Source of the DNA: Toxonevra muliebris
Lineage: Eukaryota; Arthropoda; Insecta; Diptera; Pallopteridae
Reading direction: 5' to 3'
Length of the DNA: 64,000 nucleotides
Assembly (NCBI GenBank): GCA_963691655.1
Contig: OY829326.1
Location: 136,852,998 to 136,916,997, forward strand
Positions 1 through 11,757 of this stretch are shown here, piece after piece (position 1 is the stretch's first letter; the number at the start of each line of letters is the position of its first letter). Below the pieces are notes generated by a model, which saw only the letters and a program-made list of their open reading frames with translations, was not told where the DNA came from and did no database searches. The position numbers were made by a program, and so were the translations under genes.

Positions 1-436
1 TACTATTGCTGCTTCTGCTGCGACTGCTTTTAGATACTTGGATGCCTAGATACTTGACTTGATGCCAAAGTTGTAACTAGTCGATGACAAAATATAAAGA
101 AGAGCTACATAGAAAGCAAAGGTAAAGTAGGAATGGTAGTAGAATAGTAGTAGTTTCTGTATAAAGTAGTAAGTGCATAAGTAGTAAAAATAAGGAAGTT
201 AAAAGAATATAAGCGTCTTTATTTCATACACACATACATACAAACATACATAAGTATAAGTGTAGTATGTAAGTAGACAAGTTGACCCATTTAAGATATT
301 TTATTTAAGCTTATTTACAAAAAAGGGGAAGCAGCTTAGATTTGCAATATAGATTAAAAATAGCAAAAGAAGAATATGTGTATGTATATAAAGAGATGTG
401 TAAGAAAATGTTGCATGTACCTACAAGTGTATGCAA

Positions 437-457
437 CATGATGATGATGATGATGAT
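437..457. repeat. ATG/TGA triplet microsatellite
   Basis: About six tandem ATG triplets in noncoding DNA, read directly from the sequence. Confidence 0.85.
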
Positions 458-587
458 TGCAACTATTTGAAAATAAGACATTGCACGGTGGTAAACTATT
501 GAAATATTGTATCTAAAAGCTAAAGAAGAAACTAAGGAAAATAGCATATACTCGTACTCGCTTTTGTGCAGGCTGCCAAGAAGGTAC

Positions 588-616
588 GCGTTGGTGTTGG
601 CGTTGGCGTTGGCGTT
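588..616. repeat. TTGGCG hexamer minisatellite
   Basis: About four and a half imperfect copies of GTTGGC. A similar short run (GTTAGCGTTGGCGTT) recurs at about 51155-51170. Confidence 0.75.
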
Positions 617-1420
617 GTATAGAAGTTGGGGTTAATGATAAGCTTAAATAATGAACGGGAAATTAAAAAATACTTAAATATAGTTTAGTAGTCAGTTAGT
701 TCGTAAGTGGTGAACAAAATAAAAGATGAAGGAAATGCTGCAGGGCGGGAATCGAAACGCTTTGTGGTTAGCATAAAAATTGCATAAAAAGCATTGAAGA
801 AAATTAAAAGAAAATATGCAAAATAGCAAAAGCTTTTATAAAAGGCTTAAGGGGTTTTTTTTAATAGTTGAGTTAAGAAGAAAATAAGTTTTATAAGAAA
901 TTAATTACTGCTAATTCAACATTTGTGGGGCATAAAAACTATCCAAAAATGGTGTCGAATTAAAAAGTATTAGCATTGTTAAGCTTCTATAAATCTAGAT
1001 GAACAAAAGGGGAAACAAGGTTTTACATCAGATGGTATCTTTAGGTTTAAAATGGAAGGGTCTTGAAAGTACCAAAATTTCGAAAAATAAATTATGAATA
1101 AATTTTCAAAATTTTGTGGCCCAAAATTTTTTAAATTCCACTGGTCCGCTATTGCTCTTTGCAAGTACAAACATAATGCAAAAATAATTTGTATCCTAAT
1201 TCTTTCAAAGACTGTTAGATCGCTTCCATATGAACCACCAATTCATAAAGATCCGTTTCCTTTGACGTCTCCTTGAAATATGCATGTTGTGTAGTGGATA
1301 GGCTTTCAAACGTTTTAAGTATGAAAGACAATAAACTTATGGATCTAAAATCCTTCGCGGATTCGTGTTTTCTATCCTAAGGTATATTTAAATAATTTTT
1401 TTGGAGCTATTATGTACATA

Positions 1421-3879
1421 CAGTAGGTGGAGAAAAATAAGTTGTCAAAATGAAAACAAAACGTTTGCACCAAATATCTTCGCAATAATAGTTAGCTTTG
1501 AATTTATTTTTACATCATTTTAAAGCCACATCAAATGTGGTTGAAACAGCAATAATATTATGAAGCAAGAAATTTAGTTTTGATTTTCTTTTAAAGTTTA
1601 ATATTTATTACCATGTGACAGAACGATGCACACTGGTCGCTGCTATAGGCCAAAAATAAAAAAATCTAAGTCAAAAGTTTGGTACCAAATGTATCATCCC
1701 AATTTCCTATAAGAACAAGCTTTGCAAAAGTATAGTAATTTTTGTTTTATTATAACCGTACTCTTTATGAATAGCTTCAAAAGAGAGAGCATGCAATTAG
1801 TTTGTTCTTACTGTGTGAGTAGGTTGAAAGTGAAGGGCAAATTTAAAAAATTAAAAAAAATATGAATCAATTTTGTGTCGAAATAAATCAAAAAAAATAT
1901 TGAAAAGAAAGGTATTAGCTTCATTTTCAAATACTTTTAATGTTCTTAACTTGTTGTGTACTTTTTATAAAATGAATGTTGTGCCAATACCATTATTAGT
2001 GTTTTCTTGTCCATACAATTAAATTTCAGATACAGTTTAAGTTGCTTTGCCCCCTGATCCCCCATTGGGATTTTTTTCTTAATATTAGTCAACGTTTTAA
2101 GATTCTAATCTGTTAATATCCGTTACCCGTTTCTGCCCGTGCTTGTGTTATTACCCACAGACCAAAGCAAGCCCGTTGTTTTTGGTTCTGCTTCAACATC
2201 TAAAATTACCACTTTTTTCGAATTGGTTTCTATAATGAAAACAAGATTTTTACATCTATCTGGAATATTTGTTCTTAAACAATCATTCACCGATTTTCTT
2301 CATTATTCGTTAGTTTGGGTAGTGTGCTTTGAAACATACATTTCCAATCAGAGCTAAGTAATGATCATTACAAAATGTTTCCTTCATCATTGTGAATATA
2401 TTCCAGTACCTTTTTAAGAACTCTGATTTGAATTTTGTGATCTGAAATAGTGAAAACATTAACTATTAAGATTTTCCCTTGAAGAACTGTTACGTTTTTT
2501 CTGGGCTTATCAAGCTTATAAGCATTCAATTTGGTTTTCAATGAACCAAATTTGATAAAACCATTCATGCACTAATATTTTGGAACATTTTTTTTCTTTT
2601 AAATGCTTCAAAAGCCACAAAAAAGTCCATAATAAAGAGAAAAGTCTTCAAAAATTATGCACTCTATGAGATTTTCAATCTTAACATTAATATTTCAAGA
2701 TAAAACTTTAATGGTTTTAATTCTTTAGCGAAAACGAATTAAAACTGTAAAGTTTTTATGACAAAGCTATTTTGTGGAAAGTCAAGCCCATGAAATGAAT
2801 TGAAAGTGTTAATAGGGGTAATGATTTCTGGATAGTTTCTCTTTACTATAGACGCATTACTGACCTCTAAGGCATCTCAAAGAAGAAAATAGTTCCAGAA
2901 TGTTTGTACATGGGTTAGGTTGGTTAGGTTTGAGTGGCTGTCGAGAGACACTCTTAGGCCTGAACGGCCCCTTGTGATACCACATAGTTGGGCCAATAGT
3001 TTAACGCCGATTCCGAATGGCGGTGTGGCAGTTTTTTATCGGCTTGGTGGTTTTGCCATTACCAACCAATGTGTGTACTTGTACACTGTCTTATAGTTTT
3101 CATACACTTCATATTGATAGTGAATATAAGAAAGTAATGAAAATTAACCACCAGACGAAGACGGGAATCGAACCTGAACCTCCCAGATGAAAGTCTAGTG
3201 CTCTATGCACTAGGCTATCGAGGTCGTCATGAGTACATGGGTAGTATAATTAATTTTAAATCATTGAAAACAAAATTGAATGCTGATATAGTCTCTAATC
3301 CTTCAAAAGACGTACCAGTGCCTGAAGACAAAATGTGAATAAGTAAAGTTTTCATCAATTCAGATCATAACGTTCCATCACCATTTTTGAAATGGTGTTG
3401 AAATAGGTTCATAATGATGAAAAAGTCATATTCTAATGATCACCACTAAGCTTTGACTCGTCATCAAACGATAATGCAAGGACTGATTAAAAATGCATTT
3501 TTAGGAGCACGCTTCCCACTGTATTATGGATTAAAGGAAAATGGTGAATAATGGTTTGAGGCCAAATACTCCAGAACGATTTAAAAATCTTGTTTTCATT
3601 ATAGAATACCAATTCACTAAAACTGTAAGCGAAAAAAGTGGCCATTTTGGATGTTGAATCTTTTGATAACTTATTTTTGCACCATCGTTCTTCTGTCACT
3701 TAGTTATATTAAACTTTAAAAGAAAATCATTCCTTTTCCATAATATTATTGCTTTTTCAATCACATTTCATGTAGCTTTATAATAAAGTAAAAATAAATA
3801 TAAAGCTATCGCTTATTGCAAAGCTATTTGGTGCTAAAGTTTTGCTTGCATTTTGACAACTTAATTTTTCCACCTACTG
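1421..3879. mobile_element. Decayed Tc1-like element with long inverted ends
   Basis: The ends start CAGTAGGTGGA (1421) and finish with its complement (3879). The arms stay alignable for more than 200 bp: left 1421-1640 against right 3660-3879. TA lies before the left end and TT after the right, consistent with a worn TA target duplication. A second inverted block pairs 2184-2390 with 3450-3665, so the right half partly mirrors the left, as if two copies lay head to head. No intact transposase is readable. CAGT ends with TA flanks fit the Tc1/mariner superfamily. A SINE sits inside at 2912-3225. Confidence 0.75.
2912..3225 (-). mobile_element. tRNA-derived SINE with AACCT-repeat tail
   Basis: On the minus strand a tRNA-like head carries a box A-like TAGCCTAGTGC and a box B-like GGTTCGATTCCC. 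Next comes a body closely matching the SINEs at 26083-26498 and 61250-61672 (shared words TCTTATATTCACTATCAATA and GGCAAAACCACC). Unlike those two, the second tRNA-like head and LINE-like tail are replaced by a module starting GTGGTATCACAA and ending in AACCTAACC-type repeats. The same module recurs inside the Tc1 element at 57348-57430. It lies within the 1421-3879 element, so it inserted later. Confidence 0.8.
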
Positions 3880-4709
3880 TTTATCCATTGAGATTTCAAA
3901 GCCCTCAAAAAAAAACCGCAATTTCTAGAGGAAAACTGAATTGCACGATTTTAAGTCCCTCAAAATAACCACAACAACAAATATCCCAATATGTATCTTC
4001 TTCCGACTTTACAGAATTATATAGAACCAAATCATTTGAGTCTAAGTTATATACTCAAATACTTTGCATTTTTAGGTAATTTAAATTGCAGTCGTCTAAT
4101 TTCGATTTACTGAAATTTAAGGAACAATTGAGTTATCAAGTACTAAATCTAAATTTCTGAAAATTTAACATTAGTTAAACTTTACTTATGAGTAAACATT
4201 ACGTCACTCTTACATAAGTACATAAATATCTTCGTACTCAGGTACTTATATTTTCATTTTTACATATACGCACTACTAAGTATGTAGTACTTCTTCTTCT
4301 TTTATGGCGCATGGAGAACCTAGTTCCAACTTTTCATCTATGTAGTACTACTCCCCTCAAATACTATAACAGTTAACATTTTAAACTACACTTGGAAAAC
4401 TTTTAAATCCATTTCATAACTTTACAATATATTTTCAGCAAATACAGATACGTACTTATATATACATGTATATGTACATATGTATAAGCAAAGAAACACT
4501 TAATATAAATCTATTAGAAAAGTTACTCCAACAAATCTTAATTTACGTTGTATCCAAGAAAAGTTTTTTTAAGCTATCTCAAAACCAAAGACATTCTCAT
4601 ATTTATCTTTAAGTCACATTGTTATATAATATTAATATACGAAAAACTTTTTGCTTCCCTAACATGGTACACTTTCAATTTTCATATACAAACATATATA
4701 CACATACAT
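3880..4709. other. Noncoding spacer
   Basis: No coding or element signal is recognised. It holds TACATATGTATA-type tracts near 4450-4490. Confidence 0.5.
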
Positions 4710-5639
4710 TAGGGTGGCTCTTAGCTATAGGTAATTTATCAAAAGTAAAAATATTGCTACTCCCTAGCACGAATCTGGTTTATTGCTTCTTCTTAGAGAA
4801 ATTGATTTGAACACATCCAGGAAATTGTGTGAAAACATTGAGAATCAAATTTTTTAGAAGTAAATTCAAACAATTCCTGAAACAAGGTCTTATATATATA
4901 GGTCTTCGGCAACGATTTGTAAAACAAATTGTTTCTTAGTATCATCTTTTGTGAGAATGTTGTTGTAATCCTGAATGAGTTTCACATTTATTTCTGCAAC
5001 GTCATCGACAATATCTTTTTTCTCAAGTTTTTCAATTCCATTTTTGTAATATAGATCATTATTCCATGTTGAAAGTTCTTTGTTGAGGAAATCGGTGTTG
5101 AGAAGAAAATTTCGCAAAAAAAATGTTTGCTCGAAGAAAACCATTTTGGTGTAGCCTCCTTCCAATATAATAAACATTGTCATCAAATCAGGATAAAGCC
5201 ATAGTTTGGGGAGGTAAGTACCCGATTTGGGTGACAAATTTGTTTGCAGCAATCTTACTGATTTCTAAATCAATATTCTGATAATTTATCAATTGACGCA
5301 TGAACAAAAAATCATGATAAGGTACTTCAATTGCATCTGGTGGCAAAAACCAGGTTCAAACATACACTCAAGCAAGAAAAACACAAATTCTTCTGAAGAG
5401 TTCTTATCCTTATGAGATAACTTCAACAATTCTGGGTAATCTCGCTGTTGTTTCTTCGTGGAAGGGTGTTGTTGTTCATGAAGTCTAAGAACGAAAAATT
5501 GATTTATTTGAAAAAAAATGAGGGTCGCCAGTTGTCCAATTGAGCTCAAATTTTGCACAGATCATTTCTTTATTGATTGAAACAAGATAGGCGTTTGGGA
5601 GCTAAACTCTAAGAAAGTTGAAATATAAGGGCCACCCTA
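4710..5639. mobile_element. 930-bp DNA transposon with TAGGGTGGC ends, 8-bp target duplication
   Basis: The left end reads TAGGGTGGCTCTTA and the complement of the right end reads TAGGGTGGCCCTTA, one mismatch in 14. The 8-bp direct repeat ACATACAT abuts both ends (4702-4709 and 5640-5647), though the flanks are rich in CATA so it could be chance. An 8-bp duplication is typical of hAT and P-type elements. The interior holds a broken minus-strand coding region of a transposon protein type I recall but cannot name. Confidence 0.75.
4890..5558 (-). pseudogene. Broken coding region inside the 930-bp element
   Basis: I do not recognise the product by name. Minus-strand frames of 89 and 120 residues, in different phases, make up most of the element. 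In a joining frame one reads IAANKF, then YLPPQTMALS, then FDDNV. The 120-residue piece ends with a well-ordered stretch including EGGYTKMVFFEQTF and VDDVAEINVKLIQDY followed by LTKDDTKKQFVLQIVAE. The ordered, polar composition differs from chance A/T-rich frames. I recall similar C-terminal blocks in uncharacterised insect transposon proteins, but that is memory, not a search. At least one frameshift and several stops break it, so it is non-functional. Only a C-terminal part would fit in this element. Confidence 0.55.
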
Positions 5640-5647
5640 ACATACAT

Positions 5648-7509
5648 ACATATGTAAGTATAAATGTATAGCAAAATGAAAAACTTTTGCATTATCTTAT
5701 ATTTTATATGAAAAATGTAGTATTTATCGCTAATGTTATTTCAACAAAAAACCAAAAAATTTCTTTTTCCTTCTCTCTACTTTCTACTACCATTACTACA
5801 TACTATGGTGTATTTATGGTATATTCTCTTTTCTCCCCAACCAATTTTCTAATAAAACTCGTTGAGATGACATCATTCTCTATGTATGTGTATGTGTGTG
5901 TGTGAGTGTGTATGTCTGCACTTATATTTTCACATTTGACAACAATCATGGTAAAATAATTTCCTTACTTCCATCTATATGGTATATCTATGAATGTGTG
6001 TGTGTGTGTATGTTGTAAATTACAATTGAAATTTATATCCTAACGAGAACTTCTCACTCACACAAAAACTTTCGCAGTTACCGCCTTCACCATCACTACC
6101 ACCACTATCACCTCCGACCACATAACGCAACAGCTACTACCACATTGTAACCGCAAGAGGAGTGGAGCATAAGAATCTATATATCTGTTGGCAGTAGTAA
6201 ACAACCGCACGCATCCTTCAATGTTCTCATCTCTCACATTAGTTACACTGCATATACACTGAGCTTTCTCCTCCTCCTCCTCCTCCTCCTCCTCCTACAT
6301 TTATATGTGTGAATGTATGCGCGCTATGCTCTCAATGCTAATGCAAAACATTGGCAGCAACACTTAACCTAAAATGACAATGTTGTCACATGCTGTTTCT
6401 TGTTGTTGTTCGTGCATTTGACGATATCTACGACATACAACTATTTTTTATCATACAAATTTTACATAAGTAGTATGGGTATATTTTGTATATTTTTTAT
6501 TAAGTATGGAGGAGTATGAAGGGGAGGCAGCAGTAGCCGCAGCAGCAGGGTGTGATGCGCGCTATTTTTTATATACATTTTATTGTCTAATGCCATTACT
6601 ACTACGAACATTCCAACATACATATTTACTATACTTTTTGTCGTTCATGTTATTATTCGCCTGTTTCCTACTTCTTCCTAAATAACATTCATTGCATTTC
6701 TTATGTGATGTTTTTGTTGTTGTTCTTCTTCTTGTTCCTGTGCGTATGTCACCCATATGTCAAATCTCACTTTCATATCTTTGCAATTTAACATTTAATG
6801 CAACCTTCTATGTTATTTCCTTCCACTCTACTCCACGCTCGACGACGACGACAAAGATGCCTGACATAAATTTTTATGGGCGCCATATTTCTTATTTTGT
6901 GCAAAAACATATATTTCGTACTTACATATTTATATACACATATGTACATATATGTTTATATAATTCTCGCAATTTTATTTTATAGTACAACACGTATGCA
7001 AGCGCGATTTTTTATTTTTTGGTGTTTTGTTGTTTTGCATATTAAGTACTTTCTTTTTTTTTTCTTAAAAATAAAATTTCTTCATTTTAATAAAATCTAC
7101 TTTGGTATGAAATTTATATATTTCATTTTTGTAGTCCTTGTGAATGGAAACACTTTAGCTTAGCAAATTACACACATTAAAATACAGGCCAAAGTTTTAC
7201 AAATGTTCCATCCTGAAAAAAAATTTAGTTCAAAGTTGAGCTAATTGTGAACCTAGTACAGTAAGGGTGGAGTTACACTTTTTCAGCATCCGTACGTTGA
7301 ATTTTGTCACCAAGCTCAGGCCAAAAGAAAGCAGAAACTGCGTGGTGTTTTATGAATGGCAAAAGTCTTTTTTAAGACACTGCCGGATATTTATATCGGT
7401 GTTGATTGTCCCAGTTGTATTGCATTGAATTAGAGAGTTTTCTGTCATTGCACCGCGACCTATAAGATCTATTGTTCGTCCCTCTTTTCTAAATATTTAG
7501 TCTAATCTG
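5648..7509. other. Noncoding region with microsatellites
   Basis: Nothing recognisable as coding. Contains GT-rich tracts (5884-5910, 5994-6010), a CTC run at 6268-6297, and many CATATGTA-type words. Confidence 0.55.
6268..6297. repeat. CTC triplet microsatellite
   Basis: About ten tandem CTC triplets, read directly. Confidence 0.9.
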
Positions 7510-7520
7510 CCTAGAGTACC

Positions 7521-8088
7521 TCATTCAGTCCAGTCTCCCTCAAGAATTTGAGTATTGCGCATATTAGCATCTATGGATGCTAGTTCTATGCTGGGCACTT
7601 GGTACATACCCAGACATTTCCTTCTTTTGTGGATCAGTGCTCCACACTGAGCTAAAATATGTTCTAATGATTCATCTTTCTTGTTACAAAACCTACATAT
7701 TGAGCTTTCCTCAACTTCTATTTTTCGAAGGTGTCCTCTGAGCCCGCAATACCCAGTCAGAATACCAGCTAATATACGCAAACTGTTTTTGTTAAGACCC
7801 ATACAGAATGCGTATCTGCTCTTATTATAGTTACCTAGAAGCGTGGAGTTCTTGCCTCTTGTTCCTCTCTTCCTGCCTGAGTAATTCCCTGATTTCGCTA
7901 TCTCCTATTCCAAAGAAGGGCTCAGGCTCCACGCATATGGCCGCTGCCACCTTTCTGGCAAGCTCATCTGCCTGTTCATTACCCTCTGTTCCTACGTGTC
8001 CAGTGACCCAACACTCAGCGACTTTATTGTTCTTACCCAGTTGTTTGAGCTCGCTCCCACACCAGCTTAGATGTAATCTCAAAGGACC
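7521..8088 (-). pseudogene. LINE ORF2 C-terminal fragment (RNase H)
   Basis: Encoded the end of a non-LTR retrotransposon polyprotein. From 8082 down the frame shows an RNase H end: CWVTGHVGTEGNEQADELAR matches the usual WVPGH and GNExADELA motifs, including the last active-site Asp. After a frame change comes a C-terminal cysteine motif (CRFCNKKDESLEHILAQC, CxxC...HxxxxC type) preceded by LTGYCGLRGHLRKI. This order (RNase H then zinc-knuckle-like tail) is typical of RNase H-bearing LINEs of the I/LOA group. The RT and endonuclease are missing, so it is severely 5'-truncated. At 8085 it abuts a DNA transposon fragment in the same orientation. It differs from the LINE family at 24285 and 52836. 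Confidence 0.8.
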
Positions 8089-8691
8089 AGTTGTTACAAA
8101 TAAACCGTTTCGTCTTTCACAGTTACACCAAAAACTTGCCTGTCACACCAAAAACTTCTTAGGGAACTTAAATTTCTTCTAAGTCTTGTACGGCTCCTAC
8201 ATATTTCCTCTACGATCTGTAATGTAAAAATCCACTCCTGGAAGCTGTGAAAAGCCACCCAGTACATAGGTTTCATCGTCCATAATGCAGCAATCAAAAT
8301 TCCTTATGAAATCACCGTGGAATATTTTAGCTCGCTCTTTTGCATCGCTGTTCTTCTTCGAATTTCTGTCTGGAAATTTTTGGACCTTGTATGACTTCAG
8401 CCTTTCCTCCTTCTTAACTTCAGAGCATCCTAGTTTTTCAGCCACATTCCTGCCTGATGTATTGGAATTTTTTTTAAGGAGCTATCACCTTCTTGGCCAT
8501 CGTAGGGTTGTTAAATCTCTTCTTTTTGCCACTTCCTTGCTTCCTATTAATGGTCAGGCGTTTATTGTTTACTTTAATAATACACAAAAAGGTATTTCGC
8601 AAAACCCGTGCTTTTTGACAAATTGCTTTGAAAATAAATTTTGGATTTTCAGTCTAATAATTTTTTCACACACTTCTATTCCGCTGTTCAT
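8085..8691 (-). pseudogene. Mariner/Tc1-superfamily transposase, N-terminal part, broken
   Basis: The start is ATG at 8691 on the minus strand (MNSGIEVCEKII). Frames then give a linker (RKQGSGKKKRFNNPTMAKKV), a helix-turn-helix block (NTSGRNVAEKLGCSEV), the segment SYKVQKFPDRN, and the catalytic-domain opening CCIMDDETYVLGGFSQLPG, where the first Asp pair marks a DDE/D transposase. It continues weakly as KFKFPKKFLV and FVTTG and then stops at the RNase H fragment. Stops and frame changes occur in the linker and after RGNM. The second and third acidic residues are lost, so it is dead. The ITm subgroup is unclear; 'IMDDETY' elements with longer D-D/E spacing are my best guess. Confidence 0.75.
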
Positions 8692-8860
8692 TTTGAAAAC
8701 GATCGAATGATCTCAAAATTTGACATGAGAGCTTAGACATGTTTAACAAAGCTACTTTGATGTGAAAAAAATTTGAAATTTTAACTAAGAAAACACTATG
8801 AGTAAAAACGTATACACTAGTGTCATCGTGCGCAAACCTTATTCTGCATTCTTCTTATAA

Positions 8861-8991
8861 AGCACATGATGTGAAACTAAGAGAGCCAAAGTCGAGATCG
8901 GGTTTTTTTTTCTTATGAATGTATGGGAATCTGCCACATAAAAATAAACAAAGACGTCAACGTTGGATCCCTCAGTTTTATCTCATGTGCT
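8861..8991. mobile_element. Small MITE-like hairpin
   Basis: AGCACATGATGTGAAACTAAG at the left pairs with the complement of the right end, which reads AGCACATGAGATAAAACTGAG. The 131-bp unit has no coding potential. Confidence 0.5.
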
Positions 8992-9073
8992 CTATGATTC
9001 CTCAATGGTGAAGTTTTCTTATTTAGTTCATGACTAATTTTTTTTTACTTTTTCTGAGACTTTTCGTAGCCTG

Positions 9074-9139
9074 GAATTGATTTGGCGTATAGGTATATGA
9101 ATTTGTCCACACATATGCCAAATCAATTCTCAAGCGACG
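9074..9139. repeat. Hairpin shared with 45467-45499
   Basis: GAATTGATTTGGC (9074-9086) is repeated inverted at 9117-9129. The right arm with its flank (9107-9139) matches 45467-45499 in the opposite orientation for about 32 bases with two or three differences. Confidence 0.6.
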
Positions 9140-9856
9140 TTTTGTTAATTCAAAAATGCATTCACGATCTGATGTATAAAAATTATATTTTTTTAAAAAG
9201 TTGATCACAAACACATCACTGCGTCCGAATCGCTATTAATATTTATTTATTTAAATTAATCACATATTCTAATAAATATTTTTTCTACTTATTTTTTGCA
9301 GGTATGTACAATTTCTACTACTAAATTTATATAATAACTGCGTAAGTACTTGAAACATCATTTTTGTATATCAGCTACATAAAAATCATACGAAACCGTA
9401 AAATAACGGTATGTATGTTTTTTAATGCATAGTTGCATATATTGTATTGCAGCAAACAAAAACGAATAATGAAAGTTTTTTTTGAATTGTTTTAAATGGA
9501 GTGAAAATTCGAAACAGAAAATCATAATAAAAATTAATAGTTCCTGTGTGTGCAATTTTCAATATAATAAAATTAAAATAAAAAACTAAACAGTAGGTAT
9601 AAATTTACAAATACAATATTCAATTACAATTTCGTGCCAAGTTAGACAAAATAAAAAATGGAAAAATTTTTTAAAAAATGAGTAGTATTTTCGAAAAATA
9701 AATTAAAATAGTATTTTTTTTCTTTAAAAATTACATTTCTTTTCTGCAAGCAAATGTTGATGACTTCAATGAGCCGCCAGGGAATTTTCTTTAAAAATAC
9801 GTACTAAATGAAAAAAACATGTATGAATTTCAAGGGGATGGGGGAACTGGTGAGGC
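9140..9856. other. Noncoding A/T-rich DNA
   Basis: No feature recognised. Confidence 0.5.
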
Positions 9857-9864
9857 AAAGGGGC

Positions 9865-10760
9865 CAATGCCGTATTTAGGAGGTATGGGGGAGGTTTTGG
9901 GGGTCCTGAACACCCCCCCACCCCCCGAAATGTGAAAACTTTTTCCTAATTTATATTCATTGCCAGTGGATGGAAAAAAAGTCAAAATAAAATCTATTGA
10001 ACGATTTTTAAATAATTTTTTAATCGGTTTCTTTCTAAAAAGTCAAAAGAAAAAATTTTAAAAATAAATTTGAATTGAAATCGTACGAAGTTGTGCTACA
10101 TGGCCAAAAACAGTATTTTCAGGGGTTTCAACCCCATTTTTCTAAAACATGACGTAATGGGAAGTTTTTGACCTCAGATTCGTGTTCAGCATGAAAAACT
10201 CATTCGCAAACACTAGGAACAATATTGTTCACCAAACCCATGCAGGACAGTGTTATTGAATAAGCTTCAAAGTTCTTAATCTTAAAATATAATTAATTCT
10301 TTAACCCATTATTGCTCAAAGCACCCGACTCGGAAAATTTCAATGCTGTGACTGCACGAATTTAGGGAATATATGCCAACCTCATCCGGGCTCCCCATCA
10401 TTGATAATGGCCCAAATTCCCACTGATAATCATTTGAAAAAAATTAGTCTCTGATTTTTTTTGGCATTTTTGATAATTTTTTTGAGTTTAGGTTCATTAT
10501 CAGTAATGGCAAGTCAATGAGTTATCGAAGTTATGTCTTTCACTATAAAAAATGTTTATGAATTTATTTGAAAAAATTTAAAGTGATTATTCTGTGAATT
10601 TTTTTTTTCATTTTCTGCCATTTTTTTTAGGTTAAGATTAAGAAAATTCGGAAACAAAAATTTTTCCTAAAGCTTTAAGTTTCATAAAAATTTTATATAA
10701 ATATTTTCGTCGAATGAAACCCCCCTTCCCCCCGAAAAAAAAATCCTGGCTACGGCCCTG
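9865..10760. mobile_element. Non-autonomous hAT-type element
   Basis: The 8-bp direct repeat AAAGGGGC abuts both ends (9857-9864 and 10761-10768). The ends read CAATGCCGTATTTAGGA at the left and, complemented, CAGGGCCGTAGCCAGGA at the right. G-rich blocks follow on the left and their C-rich partners on the right. CA-starting ends with an 8-bp duplication fit hAT elements. The 896-bp interior has no readable transposase. Confidence 0.75.
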
Positions 10761-10768
10761 AAAGGGGC

Positions 10769-11757
10769 CATGGGGAAACACAAGCGCAAGAATATAAGAA
10801 TATGCTCTTTATATTTGTGGTAATGTCTGCCTTTTTTATATGATACCAACGTTCAATACAGGAGAGTCGGAAGGGAGCACCAGTGTGAATAGAATGAAAA
10901 AAGTACTATTTTTATTACCAAAAGTATGATAGGAAGAAGGGGAGTATTTTTTTGTTTTTTGGTGTTGCTGTTGATTATTTGCTTCTTAGCAATTTGCTAT
11001 ACATTCTTCTTTTTTTCTAACTACACACACATATCGCCCCACATATGTATATAAAATAAATGAAGGTTGTGTGCATCGAGTACGCTTTTTTTATTTAATT
11101 TTTTTATAATTTGTATGAAGTACAAAAACGAGTACTTTTTTTAGCGTGCTTGAGGGTGAATTTTATTCTCTTTTTTTTGTATAGCTAAATTTTATTACTT
11201 TTGGCAGAGGAATGCATTTTTTATGTTAATGAAAATAATGTAATGTAATATTTATGTTCGAATTTCGAATACACTTGTTACATTTCATCAACACGGGGCA
11301 GAAGAAAAGCAACAACAAAATTCAATAAAAATTAGTTCCAATGCATTAGTCGGTCTTGTAAGAACTTAAAATGCTCAGCATTTATTATTTTACACATATA
11401 CAGGGTATACTGAACGAAACGAAACAAAAATAAAAACAGTTTCCAAACGTCCCATAAGTATTCTGCTTCGATTGGAACCAAACACACAAATTTTAACAAT
11501 TTATACTTTACGGAACGGCAATTTTTTGAACCGATTGTTTTTTCTTTTTAATCCGTACTTGTTCCGATCCTTTTATGCAATAAATCTCCGAACCGAACCG
11601 TGTTAGTTAAACTTCATTCTACAATAGTGTGGAAAAAATAAATTTAAATAATGTAGTTCTCAATGCCCTTTTTCTTTTAACATGTGATTAGCAAGAATCA
11701 TATAATTTTTATATATTTTTTTTTTTCAACTTTACAGAATAAAATTTATTGATCTCG
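10769..11757. other. Noncoding A/T-rich DNA
   Basis: Nothing recognised beyond A/T tracts and a CAGGGTATACTGAACGAAAC stretch at 11401 without a matching partner. Confidence 0.5.

Larger units (their letters stand above)
1..1418. other. Noncoding A/T-rich DNA
   Basis: No gene or transposon is recognised. It holds an ATG triplet run near 437-457 and an imperfect TTGGCG hexamer run at 588-616. Short open frames here lack any family motif. Confidence 0.6.

Noticed and set aside
6268..6297. CRISPR-like or other array
   Set aside because: Pure triplet microsatellite without spacers; the genome is eukaryotic.
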